Assembly (NCBI RefSeq): GCF_900111005.1
Contig: NZ_FOFV01000012.1
Span: 62,001-126,000 of the forward strand
Direction of reading: 5' to 3'
Length of the DNA: 64,000 bases
Source of the DNA: Lentzea albida
GTDB lineage: Bacteria > Actinomycetota > Actinomycetes > Mycobacteriales > Pseudonocardiaceae
Position numbers and translations under genes: made by a program. This document shows, piece after piece, positions 54,134-63,128 of the stretch. The notes under the pieces were generated by a model that did no database searches, was not told where the DNA came from, and saw nothing but the letters and a program-made list of their open reading frames with translations. The first letter of the stretch is position 1, and each line of letters opens with the position of its first letter.

Positions 54134-55088
54134 GGTGCACCGGCTGCGGGTCGACGCCGTGATCGAGGAGACCGCCGACGCGCGTTCGTTCGTGCTGTCG
54201 GGAGCTTCGTTCGCGGTGAAGCCCGGGCAGTTCCTGACCGTGCGGGCGGGCGAGGTGGCGCGCTGCTACTCGCTGTCCAGCGCGCCGGGTGAGCCGTTGA
54301 AGATCACCGTCAAGCGCACGCCCGACGGGCACGGGTCGCTGTGGATGTGTTCGGAACTGCGGGCCGGCATGGAACTCGACGTGCTGGCACCGGCCGGGGT
54401 CTTCACGCCCTCGTCGCTGGACGGGTCGCTGCTCGCGTTCGCCGCGGGCAGCGGGATCACGCCGGTCATGTCGATCATCAGGGCCGTGCTGCACGGCGGC
54501 TCCGGACAGGTGTTCCTCTTCTACGCCAACCGGGACGAGTCCTCGGTGATCTTCGCCGGCGAGCTCTCCGAGCTGGCTCGCGCGCACCCGGACCGGCTGA
54601 CCGTCGTGCACTGGCTCGAATCGGTGCAGGGGCTGCCGCACGGCCTGCGGGCGTTCGTCCGCCCCTGCGACGAGGCGTTCGTGTGCGGGCCGGCACCGTT
54701 CATGGAGGCCGCGCGGAAGGCCTTGCACGACGTTCCGGTCGTGCACGTCGAGAAGTTCGTGTCGCTGTCCAGCGATCCGTTCGGCGCGGAGGAGCCGATC
54801 GCGGACGACCGGCCGGACGCCGTCGTCGAGGTGTCGCTGGACGGTGAGCGGCACCGGTTCCCGTGGCCCGCCCGGACGAAGCTGCTGGACCTGTTGCTGG
54901 AGAAGGGACTCGACGCGCCCTACTCGTGCCGGGAGGGCGCGTGCAGCGCCTGTGCCTGCCGGCTGGTCGAGGGCGAGGTCAAGATGCTCAACAACGACGT
55001 GCTCGACTCCGAGGACATCGCCGAGGGCATCGTGCTGGCGTGCCAGTCGGTTCCGGTCACGGACAACGTGAAGATCACCTACGAGTGA
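54126..55088 (+). CDS. kshB: 3-ketosteroid 9-alpha-hydroxylase reductase KshB
   Basis: Rieske-oxygenase reductase of 320 residues: FAD-binding RCYSLSSAP at 46-54, NAD-binding GSGITPVMSIIRA at 108-120, DEAFVCGP near 182-189, and a C-terminal plant-type [2Fe-2S] ferredoxin with Cys268, Cys273, Cys276 and Cys306 (YSCREGACSACAC). It passes NADH electrons to KshA. The ATG at 54126 follows AGG with the start inside the end of the small gene. In M. tuberculosis kshB is distant from kshA. Confidence 0.95.
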   Translation: MAEVHRLRVDAVIEETADARSFVLSGASFAVKPGQFLTVRAGEVARCYSLSSAPGEPLKITVKRTPDGHGSLWMCSELRAGMELDVLAPAGVFTPSSLDGSLLAFAAGSGITPVMSIIRAVLHGGSGQVFLFYANRDESSVIFAGELSELARAHPDRLTVVHWLESVQGLPHGLRAFVRPCDEAFVCGPAPFMEAARKALHDVPVVHVEKFVSLSSDPFGAEEPIADDRPDAVVEVSLDGERHRFPWPARTKLLDLLLEKGLDAPYSCREGACSACACRLVEGEVKMLNNDVLDSEDIAEGIVLACQSVPVTDNVKITYE

Positions 55089-55098
55089 GGGGCGCCTG

Positions 55099-55932
55099 AT
55101 GCCGATCGATCCTTCCGTCGCCGTCGGCGCGGAGCTTCCCGAGGTCAAGTTCTCCTGGACCGAGTCGGACGTGCTGCTCTACCACCTCGCGCTGGGGGCG
55201 ACGGAACTCCGGTACGTCTACGAGCAGGGGCTGCGGGTGCTGCCGACCTTCGGCGTGGTGGCGCCCCGCTTCCACGAGACCGCGGCACCCGTCGTGTCGT
55301 TCCCCGGTGTGGACATCGACCTCGCGCGGGTGTTGCACGGCACGCAGGAGATCGCCGTGCACTCTCCGCTGCCCGCGTCCGGAGAAGCGGTGCTGCGGAC
55401 GCGGATCTCCGACGTGTGGGACAAGGGCAAGGCCGCGGTGATCGTGCAGGAGGCGACCGCCGTGACACCGGACGGGACGGCGTTGTTCACCACCCGGTCC
55501 AGCATCTTCGCCCGCGGTGAAGGCGGGTTCGGCGGCGACCGCGGACCGTCCGGAAAGGTGGAGGTGCCCGCCCACGAACCGGACTTCCTGATCGAGACCG
55601 CGACCCTGCCGCAGCAGGCCTACCTGTACCGCCTTTGCGGCGACCGGAACCCGTTGCACGCCGATCCGGAGTTCGCCGCGCGGGCCGGGTTCGACGCGCC
55701 GATCCTGCACGGGCTGTGCACGTACGGGGTGGTGTGCAAGGCCGTCATCGACGCGCTGCTGGACGGGCCGGAGCAGGTGTCGTCGTTCTCGGCCAAGTTC
55801 GCCGGGGTGGTGTTCCCCGGCGAGACGCTGACGACGCGGGTGTGGCGGGACGGTACCCGGCTCGTGGTGTCGACCTCGGCCGGGGACCGTCCCGTGCTCT
55901 CCGACGCAGTGCTACGCCTGACCGAGGACTAG
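55099..55932 (+). CDS. chsH3: MaoC-type enoyl-CoA hydratase, Rv3538/ChsH3-like
   Basis: Double hot-dog (MaoC) R-hydratase of 277 residues. The hydratase motif is in the C-terminal hot dog: YRLCGDRNPLHADPEFAARAGFDAPILHGLCTYG (catalytic Asp and His). It hydrates steroid enoyl-CoA esters in the side-chain cycles and belongs beside kstD as Rv3538 does. ATG 10 bases after kshB with GAGGGGC. The 3' end overlaps convergent ltp2 by 21 bases. The gene name is by synteny; the exact chain length is not certain. Confidence 0.88.
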   Translation: MPIDPSVAVGAELPEVKFSWTESDVLLYHLALGATELRYVYEQGLRVLPTFGVVAPRFHETAAPVVSFPGVDIDLARVLHGTQEIAVHSPLPASGEAVLRTRISDVWDKGKAAVIVQEATAVTPDGTALFTTRSSIFARGEGGFGGDRGPSGKVEVPAHEPDFLIETATLPQQAYLYRLCGDRNPLHADPEFAARAGFDAPILHGLCTYGVVCKAVIDALLDGPEQVSSFSAKFAGVVFPGETLTTRVWRDGTRLVVSTSAGDRPVLSDAVLRLTED

Positions 55933-57054
55933 ACCGCTGGTCGGGACGCCGGTGCCGGCGGTGACCAGGACGTGGCCGACGTTCGCGACCTGGTTCACCG
56001 CGGTGCCGCGGATCTGCCGCACCCCTTCGGCGATGCCGTTCATGCCGTGCAGGTAGGCCTCGCCGAGCTGACCGCCGTGCGGGTTGAGCGGCAGGTCGCC
56101 GTCGAGTTCGAGCGCGCCGGTGCGGATGAAGTCCTTGGCCTCCCCCCGGCCGCAGAAGCCCAGTTCTTCGAGCTGGACCAGCACGAACGGGGTGAAGTGG
56201 TCGTAGAGCACGGCCACGTCCACATCGGACCGCGTGATGCCCGACCTCTCCCACAGTCCGCGCGCCACCACGCCCATCTCGGGGAGGCGGGTCAGGTCGT
56301 CGCGGTAGTAGCTGGTCATCGTGAACTGGTCGGCGCTGCTGCCCTGCGTCGCCGCCTTGACGTGCGCGGGCTCGTTCGGCAGGTCCTTGGCGCGTTGTGC
56401 CGACGTGACCACGAGCGCGACCCCGCCGTCGCTCTCCTGGCAGCAGTCGAGGAGCCTCAGCGGTTCGGCGATCCAGCGCGACGACTGGTGGTCGTCCAGC
56501 GTGATCGGCCGGTCGTGGAACCAGGCGTGCGGGTTCGTGGCGGCGTGCTTGCGGTCGATCACGGCGATTCGGCCGAAGTCCTCGCTCGTGGCGCCGTACT
56601 CGTGCATGTACCTCTGCGCGAACATGGCGACCATCGCGGCCGGCGTGCCGAGTCCCATCGGGTACGACCAGCTGTTGTCGATGTTGGCGGCGGCCGCCGT
56701 CTGGACCTGCCCGAACCGGTGCCCGGACCGTTCGTTGAAGGCCCGGTAGCACACGACGACCTCCGCCGCCCCGGTCTCCACGGCCATCGCGGCCTGCTGG
56801 ACGGTAGCGCACGCCGCCCCGCCGCCGTAGTGCACCCGGCTGAAGAACGTGAGTTCCGGGATGCCGAGTTCCCTCGCCACCGCTATCTCGGCGTTGGTGT
56901 CCATGGTGAAGCTGACCAGGCCGTCCACATCGGACGGTGTCAGCCCGGCGTCTTCGAGCGCGGCTCTCACGGCCTCGGCGGCGAGCTGGAGCTCGCTGCG
57001 GCCGGAGTCCTTGGAGAAGTCGGTCGCGCCGATCCCGACGATGGCGGCGTTCAC
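55912..57054 (-). CDS. ltp2: Steroid side-chain retro-aldolase Ltp2
   Basis: SCP2-thiolase-fold aldolase of 380 residues: VGIGATDFSKDSGRSELQLAAEAVRAALEDAG, FFSRVHYGGGAACATVQQAAMAVETG (thiolase-like loop without nucleophile cysteine), and NPHGGQLGEAYLHGMNGIAEGVRQIRG. Ltp2 cleaves the 17-hydroxy-pregnane-type CoA ester to androstenedione (or ADD) and propionyl-CoA, with ChsH2 DUF35 as partner. GTG start overlaps chsH1. Last gene of the fadE34 operon. Confidence 0.93.
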   Translation of the reverse strand: MNAAIVGIGATDFSKDSGRSELQLAAEAVRAALEDAGLTPSDVDGLVSFTMDTNAEIAVARELGIPELTFFSRVHYGGGAACATVQQAAMAVETGAAEVVVCYRAFNERSGHRFGQVQTAAAANIDNSWSYPMGLGTPAAMVAMFAQRYMHEYGATSEDFGRIAVIDRKHAATNPHAWFHDRPITLDDHQSSRWIAEPLRLLDCCQESDGGVALVVTSAQRAKDLPNEPAHVKAATQGSSADQFTMTSYYRDDLTRLPEMGVVARGLWERSGITRSDVDVAVLYDHFTPFVLVQLEELGFCGRGEAKDFIRTGALELDGDLPLNPHGGQLGEAYLHGMNGIAEGVRQIRGTAVNQVANVGHVLVTAGTGVPTSGLVLGQA

Positions 57055-57434
57055 GCGGGCACCTCGATCTTCACGGTCCCGGTGACGTGGTCACCGTGCG
57101 CGGTCCGGCCGACGACCTCGATGGTCAGGTCCTGCTGCTCGCGTCCGACGACCTGGCCGAAGAACTTCAGCGTGTCGTAGGCGAAGCAGGGCGCGCCGAG
57201 CCGGATGTTCACCTGCCGCACGAGCGCCCGCGGGCCCGCCCAGTCCGTGACGTAGCGCTGGACGAGGCCGGTCGTGGTGAGGATGTTGATGAAGATGTCC
57301 TTCGACCCGCGCTGGACCGCGAGATCCCGGTCGTGGTGGACGTCCTGGAAGTCGCGGGTGGCCAGCGCGGTGCTGATCACGAACGTCGGCGTGGCCTCGA
57401 CGTGCCACTCGGGCAGGGAATCACCGATCCGCAC
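57051..57434 (-). CDS. chsH1: MaoC-like enoyl-CoA hydratase subunit ChsH1
   Basis: 127-residue single hot-dog protein with the hydratase motif TRDFQDVHHDRDLA (Asp/His catalytic) near 29-42 and GSKDIFINILTTTGLVQRYVTDWAG. ChsH1 pairs with ChsH2 to hydrate the C17 side-chain enoyl-CoA before Ltp2 cleavage. GTG start overlaps the chsH2 stop by 14 bases and its own stop overlaps ltp2 (GTGA). Matches Rv3541c. Confidence 0.93.
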   Translation of the reverse strand: MRIGDSLPEWHVEATPTFVISTALATRDFQDVHHDRDLAVQRGSKDIFINILTTTGLVQRYVTDWAGPRALVRQVNIRLGAPCFAYDTLKFFGQVVGREQQDLTIEVVGRTAHGDHVTGTVKIEVPA

Positions 57435-58308
57435 GGGGCCTCCAGCTCGGCATCGTCAACTCGTCGTCGACCTTCGTGAACACGACCTCGACCCGCTGCC
57501 CGATCTTGGGTTCGCCGTCGAACTCGCCCAGCATGCGCACGCCCTCGTCCAGCTCGACCAACGCGATGACGAACGGGGTCTGCCTGCCCGGCACCTGCGG
57601 GTGGTGGTGCACGACGTAGCTGTAGATCACGCCGTTGCCGTCGGAAACGAGGTACTTCGGTTTGGTGGCACCGCATTCGGGACACATCGGACCCGGCGGA
57701 TGGCGCAGGAGGCCGCACCCGCCGCAGCGCTGGATGCGGAGCTCGTGCTGCCGGGTGCCCTCCCAGAAGTACTCGGTGTCGCGGTTGACGGAGGGGCGGA
57801 TGGCCTGTGCCTTCGGCGCCTCGGGTCGTGGTTCGGGTTTCTGCGCGGGTTTGAACTTCAGCACCCGGAAGCGCATCTCCGCCACGGCTTCGTCCCCGAC
57901 CCACCACGTGCTCCGGGTCGTGACGAACCACCCCTCCCCCAGCCCGGTCCTCTTCGGCCCGGTCACGTCCTCCAGGCTCGTCGTCACGGAGAGGTGCTCG
58001 CCGACCTCGAGGTACCGGTGGTAGGTCTGGTCGGAGTTGGTCGCGACCACCGACGTGTACCCGGCCTCGTCGAGGATCGTCATCATCTGCCCGAGCGGGT
58101 CGTCGAGTGTCCTTTGGCCGTGCAGCCCGGCCATCGTCCACACCTGCACCATCGCGGGCGGCGCGACGCCGTCGTAGCCGGGATGCTCGTCGCCGAGGGC
58201 CTCCAGCCAGTTGTTGATCATCGGCTGGTTGACCGGGTCGCGTGCCAGCCGCGGTGCGCATTCGCCCTGTTCGGCGATGCGGGCGGCCTCCTTCTCGATG
58301 TCGATCAT
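57421..58308 (-). CDS. chsH2: ChsH2, MaoC-DUF35 fusion, hydratase and aldolase partner
   Basis: 295-residue two-domain protein: an N-terminal MaoC-like hot dog (1-155) and a C-terminal DUF35 with zinc ribbon RCGGCGLLRHPPGPMCPECG (four cysteines, about 211-230) plus OB fold. The MaoC part dimerises with ChsH1 for hydration, the DUF35 part holds and activates Ltp2, so the trio makes a hydratase-aldolase complex. A proline-rich linker (KPAQKPEPRPEAPKAQ) joins the domains. Overlaps fadE29 (ATGA) and chsH1. Confidence 0.94.
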   Translation of the reverse strand: MIDIEKEAARIAEQGECAPRLARDPVNQPMINNWLEALGDEHPGYDGVAPPAMVQVWTMAGLHGQRTLDDPLGQMMTILDEAGYTSVVATNSDQTYHRYLEVGEHLSVTTSLEDVTGPKRTGLGEGWFVTTRSTWWVGDEAVAEMRFRVLKFKPAQKPEPRPEAPKAQAIRPSVNRDTEYFWEGTRQHELRIQRCGGCGLLRHPPGPMCPECGATKPKYLVSDGNGVIYSYVVHHHPQVPGRQTPFVIALVELDEGVRMLGEFDGEPKIGQRVEVVFTKVDDELTMPSWRPRADR

Positions 58309-59432
58309 CGCACCACCCGCGGTAGTCCGAGCCCGATGTTGGCGATCAGTTCGCGCTGGATCTCCTGCACGCCACCGCCGAACGTCAGCACGAGGTTGCG
58401 GCGCGCCTGCACGTCGAGCCAGCGCACCAGGTCCGCCGGGGCGCCGTGCCGTCCGACGACCTCCTCCAGCAGCCGGCCGACGCGCTGGGTGCGGTCGGCG
58501 GCGAACACCTTGGTGGCGCTGGCGTCCGCGACCTCCAGCTCACCGCTCGCGACCTGCCAGTTGAGCAGTTCGTTCACGCGGTGGACGGCCCGTACCTCGG
58601 CCAGCGCCCGCCGCACGTCCGGTTCGTCCAGCAGCTGCCGTTCCGCTGCCCAGCCGTGGACGCGTTCCACCAGCGCGCCGATGCGCCCGGACGGGCCGAG
58701 CATCACGCGTTCGTGGTTGAGCTGGGTGGTGATCAGCCGCCAGCCCTTGTCCTCCTCGCCGACGCGGCGGGATTCGGGCACGCGGACGTCGTTGTAGTAG
58801 GTGGCGTTGACGTGGTGCGCGCCGTCGCAGGTGATGATCGGCGTCCACGAGTAGCCGGGGTCCTTCGTGTCCACGATGAGGATCGTGATGCCCTTGTGCC
58901 GCGAGTCCGGCTCCCCGGTGCGGCAGGCCAGCCACACGTAATCAGCGTCGTGGCCGCCTGTTGTGAACGTCTTCTGGCCGTTGACCACATAACCGTCGCC
59001 GGAGCGGACGGCCTTGGTGCGCAACGCCGCCAGGTCGGTGCCCGCGTCGGGTTCGGTGTAGCCGATGGCGAAGTGCAGGTCGCCGCTGAGGATCTTCGGC
59101 AGGAAGAAGTCCTTCTGCTCCTGCGTCCCGTACGACTGCAGCGTCGGGCCGACGGTCTGCAGCGTCACGTACGGCAGCGGCACGTCGGCGCGCGCGGCCT
59201 CGTTGACGAAGATCTGCTGCTCGACCGGCCCGAACCCCAGCCCGCCGTACTCCCGCGGCCAGCCGACGCCCAGCCTGCCGTCGCGGCCGAGCCTGCGGAC
59301 CAGTTCGCGGTAGGTCTCGCCGTGCCGTTCGGTGAGCATCGCCTCGCGTTCGGCGGGCGTCATGACGGTCGCGAAGTACTCGCGCAGCTCGTCGCGCAGC
59401 TTCAGCTGCTCGGTCGTGAGGTCAATGAACAT
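58305..59432 (-). CDS. fadE29: Acyl-CoA dehydrogenase FadE29 (ChsE2)
   Basis: Full-length acyl-CoA dehydrogenase subunit of 375 residues: FAIGYTEPDAGTDLAALRTKA, VNGQKTFTTGGHDADYVW, NHERVMLGPSGRIGALVERVHG and FGGGVQEIQRELIANIGLGLP (FAD end). FadE29 with FadE28 forms the alpha2-beta2 enzyme for the three-carbon side chain (C22). It overlaps fadE28 by 11 bases and chsH2 by ATGA. Corresponds to Rv3543c. Confidence 0.93.
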   Translation of the reverse strand: MFIDLTTEQLKLRDELREYFATVMTPAEREAMLTERHGETYRELVRRLGRDGRLGVGWPREYGGLGFGPVEQQIFVNEAARADVPLPYVTLQTVGPTLQSYGTQEQKDFFLPKILSGDLHFAIGYTEPDAGTDLAALRTKAVRSGDGYVVNGQKTFTTGGHDADYVWLACRTGEPDSRHKGITILIVDTKDPGYSWTPIITCDGAHHVNATYYNDVRVPESRRVGEEDKGWRLITTQLNHERVMLGPSGRIGALVERVHGWAAERQLLDEPDVRRALAEVRAVHRVNELLNWQVASGELEVADASATKVFAADRTQRVGRLLEEVVGRHGAPADLVRWLDVQARRNLVLTFGGGVQEIQRELIANIGLGLPRVVR

Positions 59433-60384
59433 CGATGGCCCCCAAGCGGTGCTCCACTCCGCCGACGAACCGCGTCAGCTCCTTGGCCGTGCCGTAGTAG
59501 CGGTGCAGGGGGTAGGTGATGTCGAGCCCGAGGCCGCCGTGCAGGTGGTGGCAGGTGTGCACGGCCGGCAACGCCTCCGCCGCGAGCCAGTACGCGGCGG
59601 TGTCGAGGTCGTGGTCGTCGAGGCTCCAGGCGGCCGTCAGCGCGGCGAGGTGCAGTGTGCGGGAGGCGATGTAGACGTCCGCGACCAGCGCGGCGGCGAC
59701 CTGGAAGGTGGCCAGGGGCTTGCCGAACTGGTGGCGGGTGCCGACGTGCTTCACGGTGAGGTCGAGCGCTCCGGCGAGGACGCCGTCGGCGACCGCGCAG
59801 GCACCGGCGAGGGCGAACCGGCGGAGGTCGTCGGCCGCTCCGTCGAGCAGCTCGCCGCGAGCGCCCTCGAACACCACGGTCCCCTCCGAAATGGACACTC
59901 CGGGGCCTGCCGGGTCGACGACGAACACGCCGCCGTCCGTGCTCACCAGCATTCGCTGCGCCTCGGCGGCGAACGGCACGTTGATCTTCGTGCCGAAGAT
60001 CCCGTCCTCACCCGCTCTCGTCCCCGGCGCGGAAGGCAGTGGCCTGCCGGGCTCGCTCAGCGCCGCCGTCAGCACCCCGTGCTGCTCGGTCACCAACGGC
60101 AGCAACGCGTCCTGTTGCCCAGCGGTGCCGTACCGCGCGATCGGCAGCACGCCCAGCGCGAGCGTGGCCAGCGCCGGCACGTCCACCGCCCGCCGGCCCA
60201 CCTCGGTGAGCAGCACGGCCGTCTCCAGCACGCCGAACCCGTCACCCCCCAGCCGCTCCGGAACGGCCAGTGCCAGCAGTCCCGCCTCCCCCAGCGCCTT
60301 CCAGGGGGTGTCGCTCTCCCTGCCCAGCACGTCGGCCGCCAGCCTGGCGATCTCCTGCTGGGTCTCGTCGAGCTCGAAGTCCAT
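59422..60384 (-). CDS. fadE28: Acyl-CoA dehydrogenase FadE28 (ChsE1)
   Basis: Short-type acyl-CoA dehydrogenase partner subunit of 320 residues: MDFELDETQQEIARLAADVLG, GGDGFGVLETAVLLTEVGRRAVDVP, LTVKHVGTRHQFGKPLATFQVAAALVADVYI and HHLHGGLGLDITYPLHRYYGTAKEL. Functions only with FadE29. TGATG overlap with the fadE34 stop. Corresponds to Rv3544c; the paired genes are in the same order as M. tuberculosis. Confidence 0.92.
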   Translation of the reverse strand: MDFELDETQQEIARLAADVLGRESDTPWKALGEAGLLALAVPERLGGDGFGVLETAVLLTEVGRRAVDVPALATLALGVLPIARYGTAGQQDALLPLVTEQHGVLTAALSEPGRPLPSAPGTRAGEDGIFGTKINVPFAAEAQRMLVSTDGGVFVVDPAGPGVSISEGTVVFEGARGELLDGAADDLRRFALAGACAVADGVLAGALDLTVKHVGTRHQFGKPLATFQVAAALVADVYIASRTLHLAALTAAWSLDDHDLDTAAYWLAAEALPAVHTCHHLHGGLGLDITYPLHRYYGTAKELTRFVGGVEHRLGAIDVH

Positions 60385-62285
60385 CAAGGCTCCCTCGGTA
60401 GACCGAGAATCCGCTCGCCTGCCAGGTTCATCAACACCTGCGTCGTCCCGCCCGCGATGCTCAGGCACCGCGACAGCAAGAACTCGTACATCTCGCCGCT
60501 GTCCACGGCACCGTCCGGCCCGAGCAGCTCGACCGCGAACTCGGCGACCTCCTGCCGCTGCCGCACCCCGACGAGCTTGCGCACGCTCGACTCCGCGCCC
60601 GGCCCCTGCCCGCTCAGCACCCGCAGGCTCGCCCGCAGGTCCAGCACCGACACCGCGAGTCCCTGCGCCACCAACGCACCCAGCCGTTCGGCGTGGTCGT
60701 GAGCCGCCGGGGACTTCAGGACCTGCTCCAGCGGCTCGCCCAGCGACGACCCCATCGCGACGCGCTCGTTGGCGAGCGTCGTGCGGGCCAGGCGCCAGCC
60801 GTCGTTCACGGCGCCGACCACGCAGTCGTCCGGCACGAACACGTCGTCGAGGAACACCTCGTTGAACCGCGCGTCGCCGGTGATCTCCCGCAACGGCCGC
60901 ACGTCGACCCCCGGCGACCGCATGTCGACCAGGAAGTACGTGATGCCCTTGTGCTTCGGCACACCTGAGTCCGTGCGGGCCAGGCAGATCGCCCAGTCGG
61001 CCTGGTGCGCGAGCGACGTCCACACCTTCTGCCCGGTGAGCTTCCAGCCGCCGTCCACGCGCACGGCCCTGGTGCGCAACGACGCCAGGTCCGACCCGGC
61101 CTCCGGTTCGCTGAACAGCTGGCACCAGGTCAGCTCGCCGCTCAACGTCGGCGGCACGAACCGCTCCTGCTGCTCGGGCGTGCCGTGGTGCAGGATCGTC
61201 GGCCCGGCCCAGCCGCCGATGACCAGGTCCGGTCTGCGCACCCCTGCGCGCGCGAACTCGTTGTCGATCACCATCTGCCGCGCGGGATCGGCGTCCCGCC
61301 CGTACGGCGCCGGCCAGTGCGGAACCAGGAACCCGCTGTCCGCCAGTCGTTCCCGCTGATCGGCCGGATCCAGTCCCGCGATCTCCTCGGCGAACGCCCG
61401 CACGTCCGGATCGGACTCGACCCGGACGGCCAGTGAACGGCGTTCACCCGCCAGCGCCAGTTCCGCCACCCTTCGGCGCCAGAGGGCCACGCCTCCCGCG
61501 AGTTGCTGCAACGCCAACGCCCGCCGCAGGTAGCGGTGCGCGTCGTGCTCCCAGGTGAACCCGATGCCGCCCAGGACCTGGATGCAGTCCTTGGCGTTGC
61601 GGACCGCCGCGTCGAACGCGACGGCGCCCGCCACCGCGGCGGCCAGCGGGTGTTCGTCCTCGCCGAAGGATCGCGCCGCGTCCCACGCGACCGACGACGC
61701 CTGCTCCGCCCGGCACAGCATCTCCACGCACAGGTGCTTCACCGCCTGGAACGACCCGATGACACGCCCGAACTGCTGACGCTGCTTCGCGTACTCGACA
61801 GCGGTGTTCAGGCACCACGCCGCCACCCCGCTCGCCTCGGCCGCCATCAACGTGATCGCGAGGTCCGTCGGGTCCGCGACGGCCTCTCCAGGTCCGTCGA
61901 CCACGACCGACCCGAGTGAACGCGTGTGGTCCACGGCCTCGAGCGGCGTCACCGAGACCTGGTCCGCCGCGACCAGCGACCACCTGTCCGGTCCGAGCAA
62001 CAGGTGCGTCGCCTCGGCGGCGCCGACCACGTGCCGCGACGAGAACCCGAACCCGGCGATCCCCTCGAAATCGGGCAACAGCACCGACACCAGCGCCGTC
62101 GGCAGCAACGGCCCCGGCACCAGGTTCTCGGCCGCGCGCTCCAGCATCACCGCGAGATCGGCGACCGTGCCGCCCTCGCGCGTCACCTCGAAGAACCCGA
62201 CCCGGACGAGATCGGCCCACTCACCCTTGGCGGCGTCCACGCTGTCGCGCAGCGCTCGCCCTTCCCCGGTCGTGGCGATCGGCAT
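60384..62285 (-). CDS. fadE34: Fused two-domain acyl-CoA dehydrogenase FadE34 (ChsE3)
   Basis: 633-residue protein composed of two acyl-CoA dehydrogenase halves: residues 1-280 a short-subunit-like half (KQRQQFGRVIGSFQAVKHLCVEMLCRAEQAS, LGGIGFTWEHDAHRYLRRALA) and residues 290-633 a full catalytic half (SEPEAGSDLASLRTRA, GQKVWTSLAHQADW, SIAGGTTQVLMNLAGERILGLP). This natural fusion of the two subunit types of a FadE pair matches FadE34, which dehydrogenates the five-carbon (C24) side chain. It is divergent from kstR across a perfect KstR box and leads the six-gene side-chain operon. Confidence 0.93.
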   Translation of the reverse strand: MPIATTGEGRALRDSVDAAKGEWADLVRVGFFEVTREGGTVADLAVMLERAAENLVPGPLLPTALVSVLLPDFEGIAGFGFSSRHVVGAAEATHLLLGPDRWSLVAADQVSVTPLEAVDHTRSLGSVVVDGPGEAVADPTDLAITLMAAEASGVAAWCLNTAVEYAKQRQQFGRVIGSFQAVKHLCVEMLCRAEQASSVAWDAARSFGEDEHPLAAAVAGAVAFDAAVRNAKDCIQVLGGIGFTWEHDAHRYLRRALALQQLAGGVALWRRRVAELALAGERRSLAVRVESDPDVRAFAEEIAGLDPADQRERLADSGFLVPHWPAPYGRDADPARQMVIDNEFARAGVRRPDLVIGGWAGPTILHHGTPEQQERFVPPTLSGELTWCQLFSEPEAGSDLASLRTRAVRVDGGWKLTGQKVWTSLAHQADWAICLARTDSGVPKHKGITYFLVDMRSPGVDVRPLREITGDARFNEVFLDDVFVPDDCVVGAVNDGWRLARTTLANERVAMGSSLGEPLEQVLKSPAAHDHAERLGALVAQGLAVSVLDLRASLRVLSGQGPGAESSVRKLVGVRQRQEVAEFAVELLGPDGAVDSGEMYEFLLSRCLSIAGGTTQVLMNLAGERILGLPREP

Positions 62286-62316
62286 GCGGCCTCCTCACAG
62301 GATGTGAAGAAGTTTA

Positions 62317-62330
62317 TAGAACGTGTTCTA
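62317..62330. promoter_or_regulatory. KstR operator upstream of fadE34 and kstR
   Basis: TAGAACGTGTTCTA is a palindrome apart from the central pair and matches every fixed position of the KstR consensus. It lies 31 bases before the fadE34 start, 82 before kstR. Confidence 0.94.
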
Positions 62331-62384
62331 TTTCGAGCAACAGATCATGGCCGGGAAACCGATCGAGTATGATGCGGAGGCAGC

Positions 62385-62398
62385 TGCAACACGTTTCA
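62385..62398 (+). promoter_or_regulatory. Second KstR-like box next to the kstR start
   Basis: TGCAACACGTTTCA matches TnnAACnnGTTnnA. It ends 14 bases before the kstR GTG, in the predicted 5' leader, so it may give additional autorepression. Confidence 0.75.
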
Positions 62399-62412
62399 GG
62401 AGGATCATCTCC

Positions 62413-63021
62413 GTGTCACCTTCGAAGTCGCGCACGGACGCGCTCATGGCGGGCGACGAGCTCAGCTCCGCCGCGCAGCGCGAGCGTCGCAAGCGGATCG
62501 TCGACGCGACCATCGCGCTGGCGTCCAAGGGCGGGTTCGACGCGGTCCAGATGCGCGCCGTGGCCGACCGCGCGGACGTCGCGCTGGGCACGTTGTACCG
62601 CTACTTCCCCTCGAAGGTCCACCTGCTCGTGTCTAGCCTCGCCGTGGAGCTGGAGCGCGCCCAGGAGAAGATGGACCGCACCACCGTTCCCGGCGAGTCG
62701 CCGTACGAGCGCGTGCTGTTCGTCCTCGGCCGCATCACCCGCGGCCTGCAGCGCAACCCGCACCTCACCGAGGCGATGACGCGCGCGTTCACCTTCGCCG
62801 ACGCCTCCGCGGGCGCCGAGATCGACAGGGTCTCGCTGCTGATGGAGTCCATGTTCACCAAGGCGATGAGCGACGAACCGGCCACGGACGAGCAGAAGGC
62901 CATCGCCCGCGTGATCAGCGACGTGTGGCTGTCGAACCTGGTCGCCTGGGTGACCCGCCGCGCCACGGCCACGGACGTCGCGAACCGCCTCGAGCTGACG
63001 GTGCGCCTGCTGCTCAAGTGA
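62413..63021 (+). CDS. kstR: TetR-family repressor KstR
   Basis: 202-residue TetR repressor. SAAQRERRKRIVDATIALASKGGFDAVQMRAVADRADVALGTLYRYFPSKVHLL (helix-turn-helix) and AIARVISDVWLSNLVAWVTRRATATDVANRLELTVRLLL are almost word for word M. tuberculosis KstR. It represses the sterol side-chain and ring A/B genes until a 3-oxo-cholestenoyl-CoA-type ligand binds. GTG start with AGGAGG nine bases upstream; longer in-frame starts would cross both KstR boxes. Divergent from fadE34, as Rv3574/Rv3573c. Confidence 0.96.
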   Translation: MSPSKSRTDALMAGDELSSAAQRERRKRIVDATIALASKGGFDAVQMRAVADRADVALGTLYRYFPSKVHLLVSSLAVELERAQEKMDRTTVPGESPYERVLFVLGRITRGLQRNPHLTEAMTRAFTFADASAGAEIDRVSLLMESMFTKAMSDEPATDEQKAIARVISDVWLSNLVAWVTRRATATDVANRLELTVRLLLK

Positions 63022-63043
63022 CCACGATGCGGGACGGCTGAGC

Positions 63044-63067
63044 GCGGGGAACACGGGCCGTCCCCGC
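63044..63067 (+). terminator. Possible hairpin after kstR
   Basis: A 7-bp stem GCGGGGA/TCCCCGC with a 10-base loop, 22 bases after the kstR stop. It is weak, so the terminator call is tentative. Confidence 0.4.
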
Positions 63068-63128
63068 GGAGTTCCCCCGGGGTGAGCGCCGCGGACGGCG
63101 CGATCCGTCCTCACCGCGGAGTCACCAG

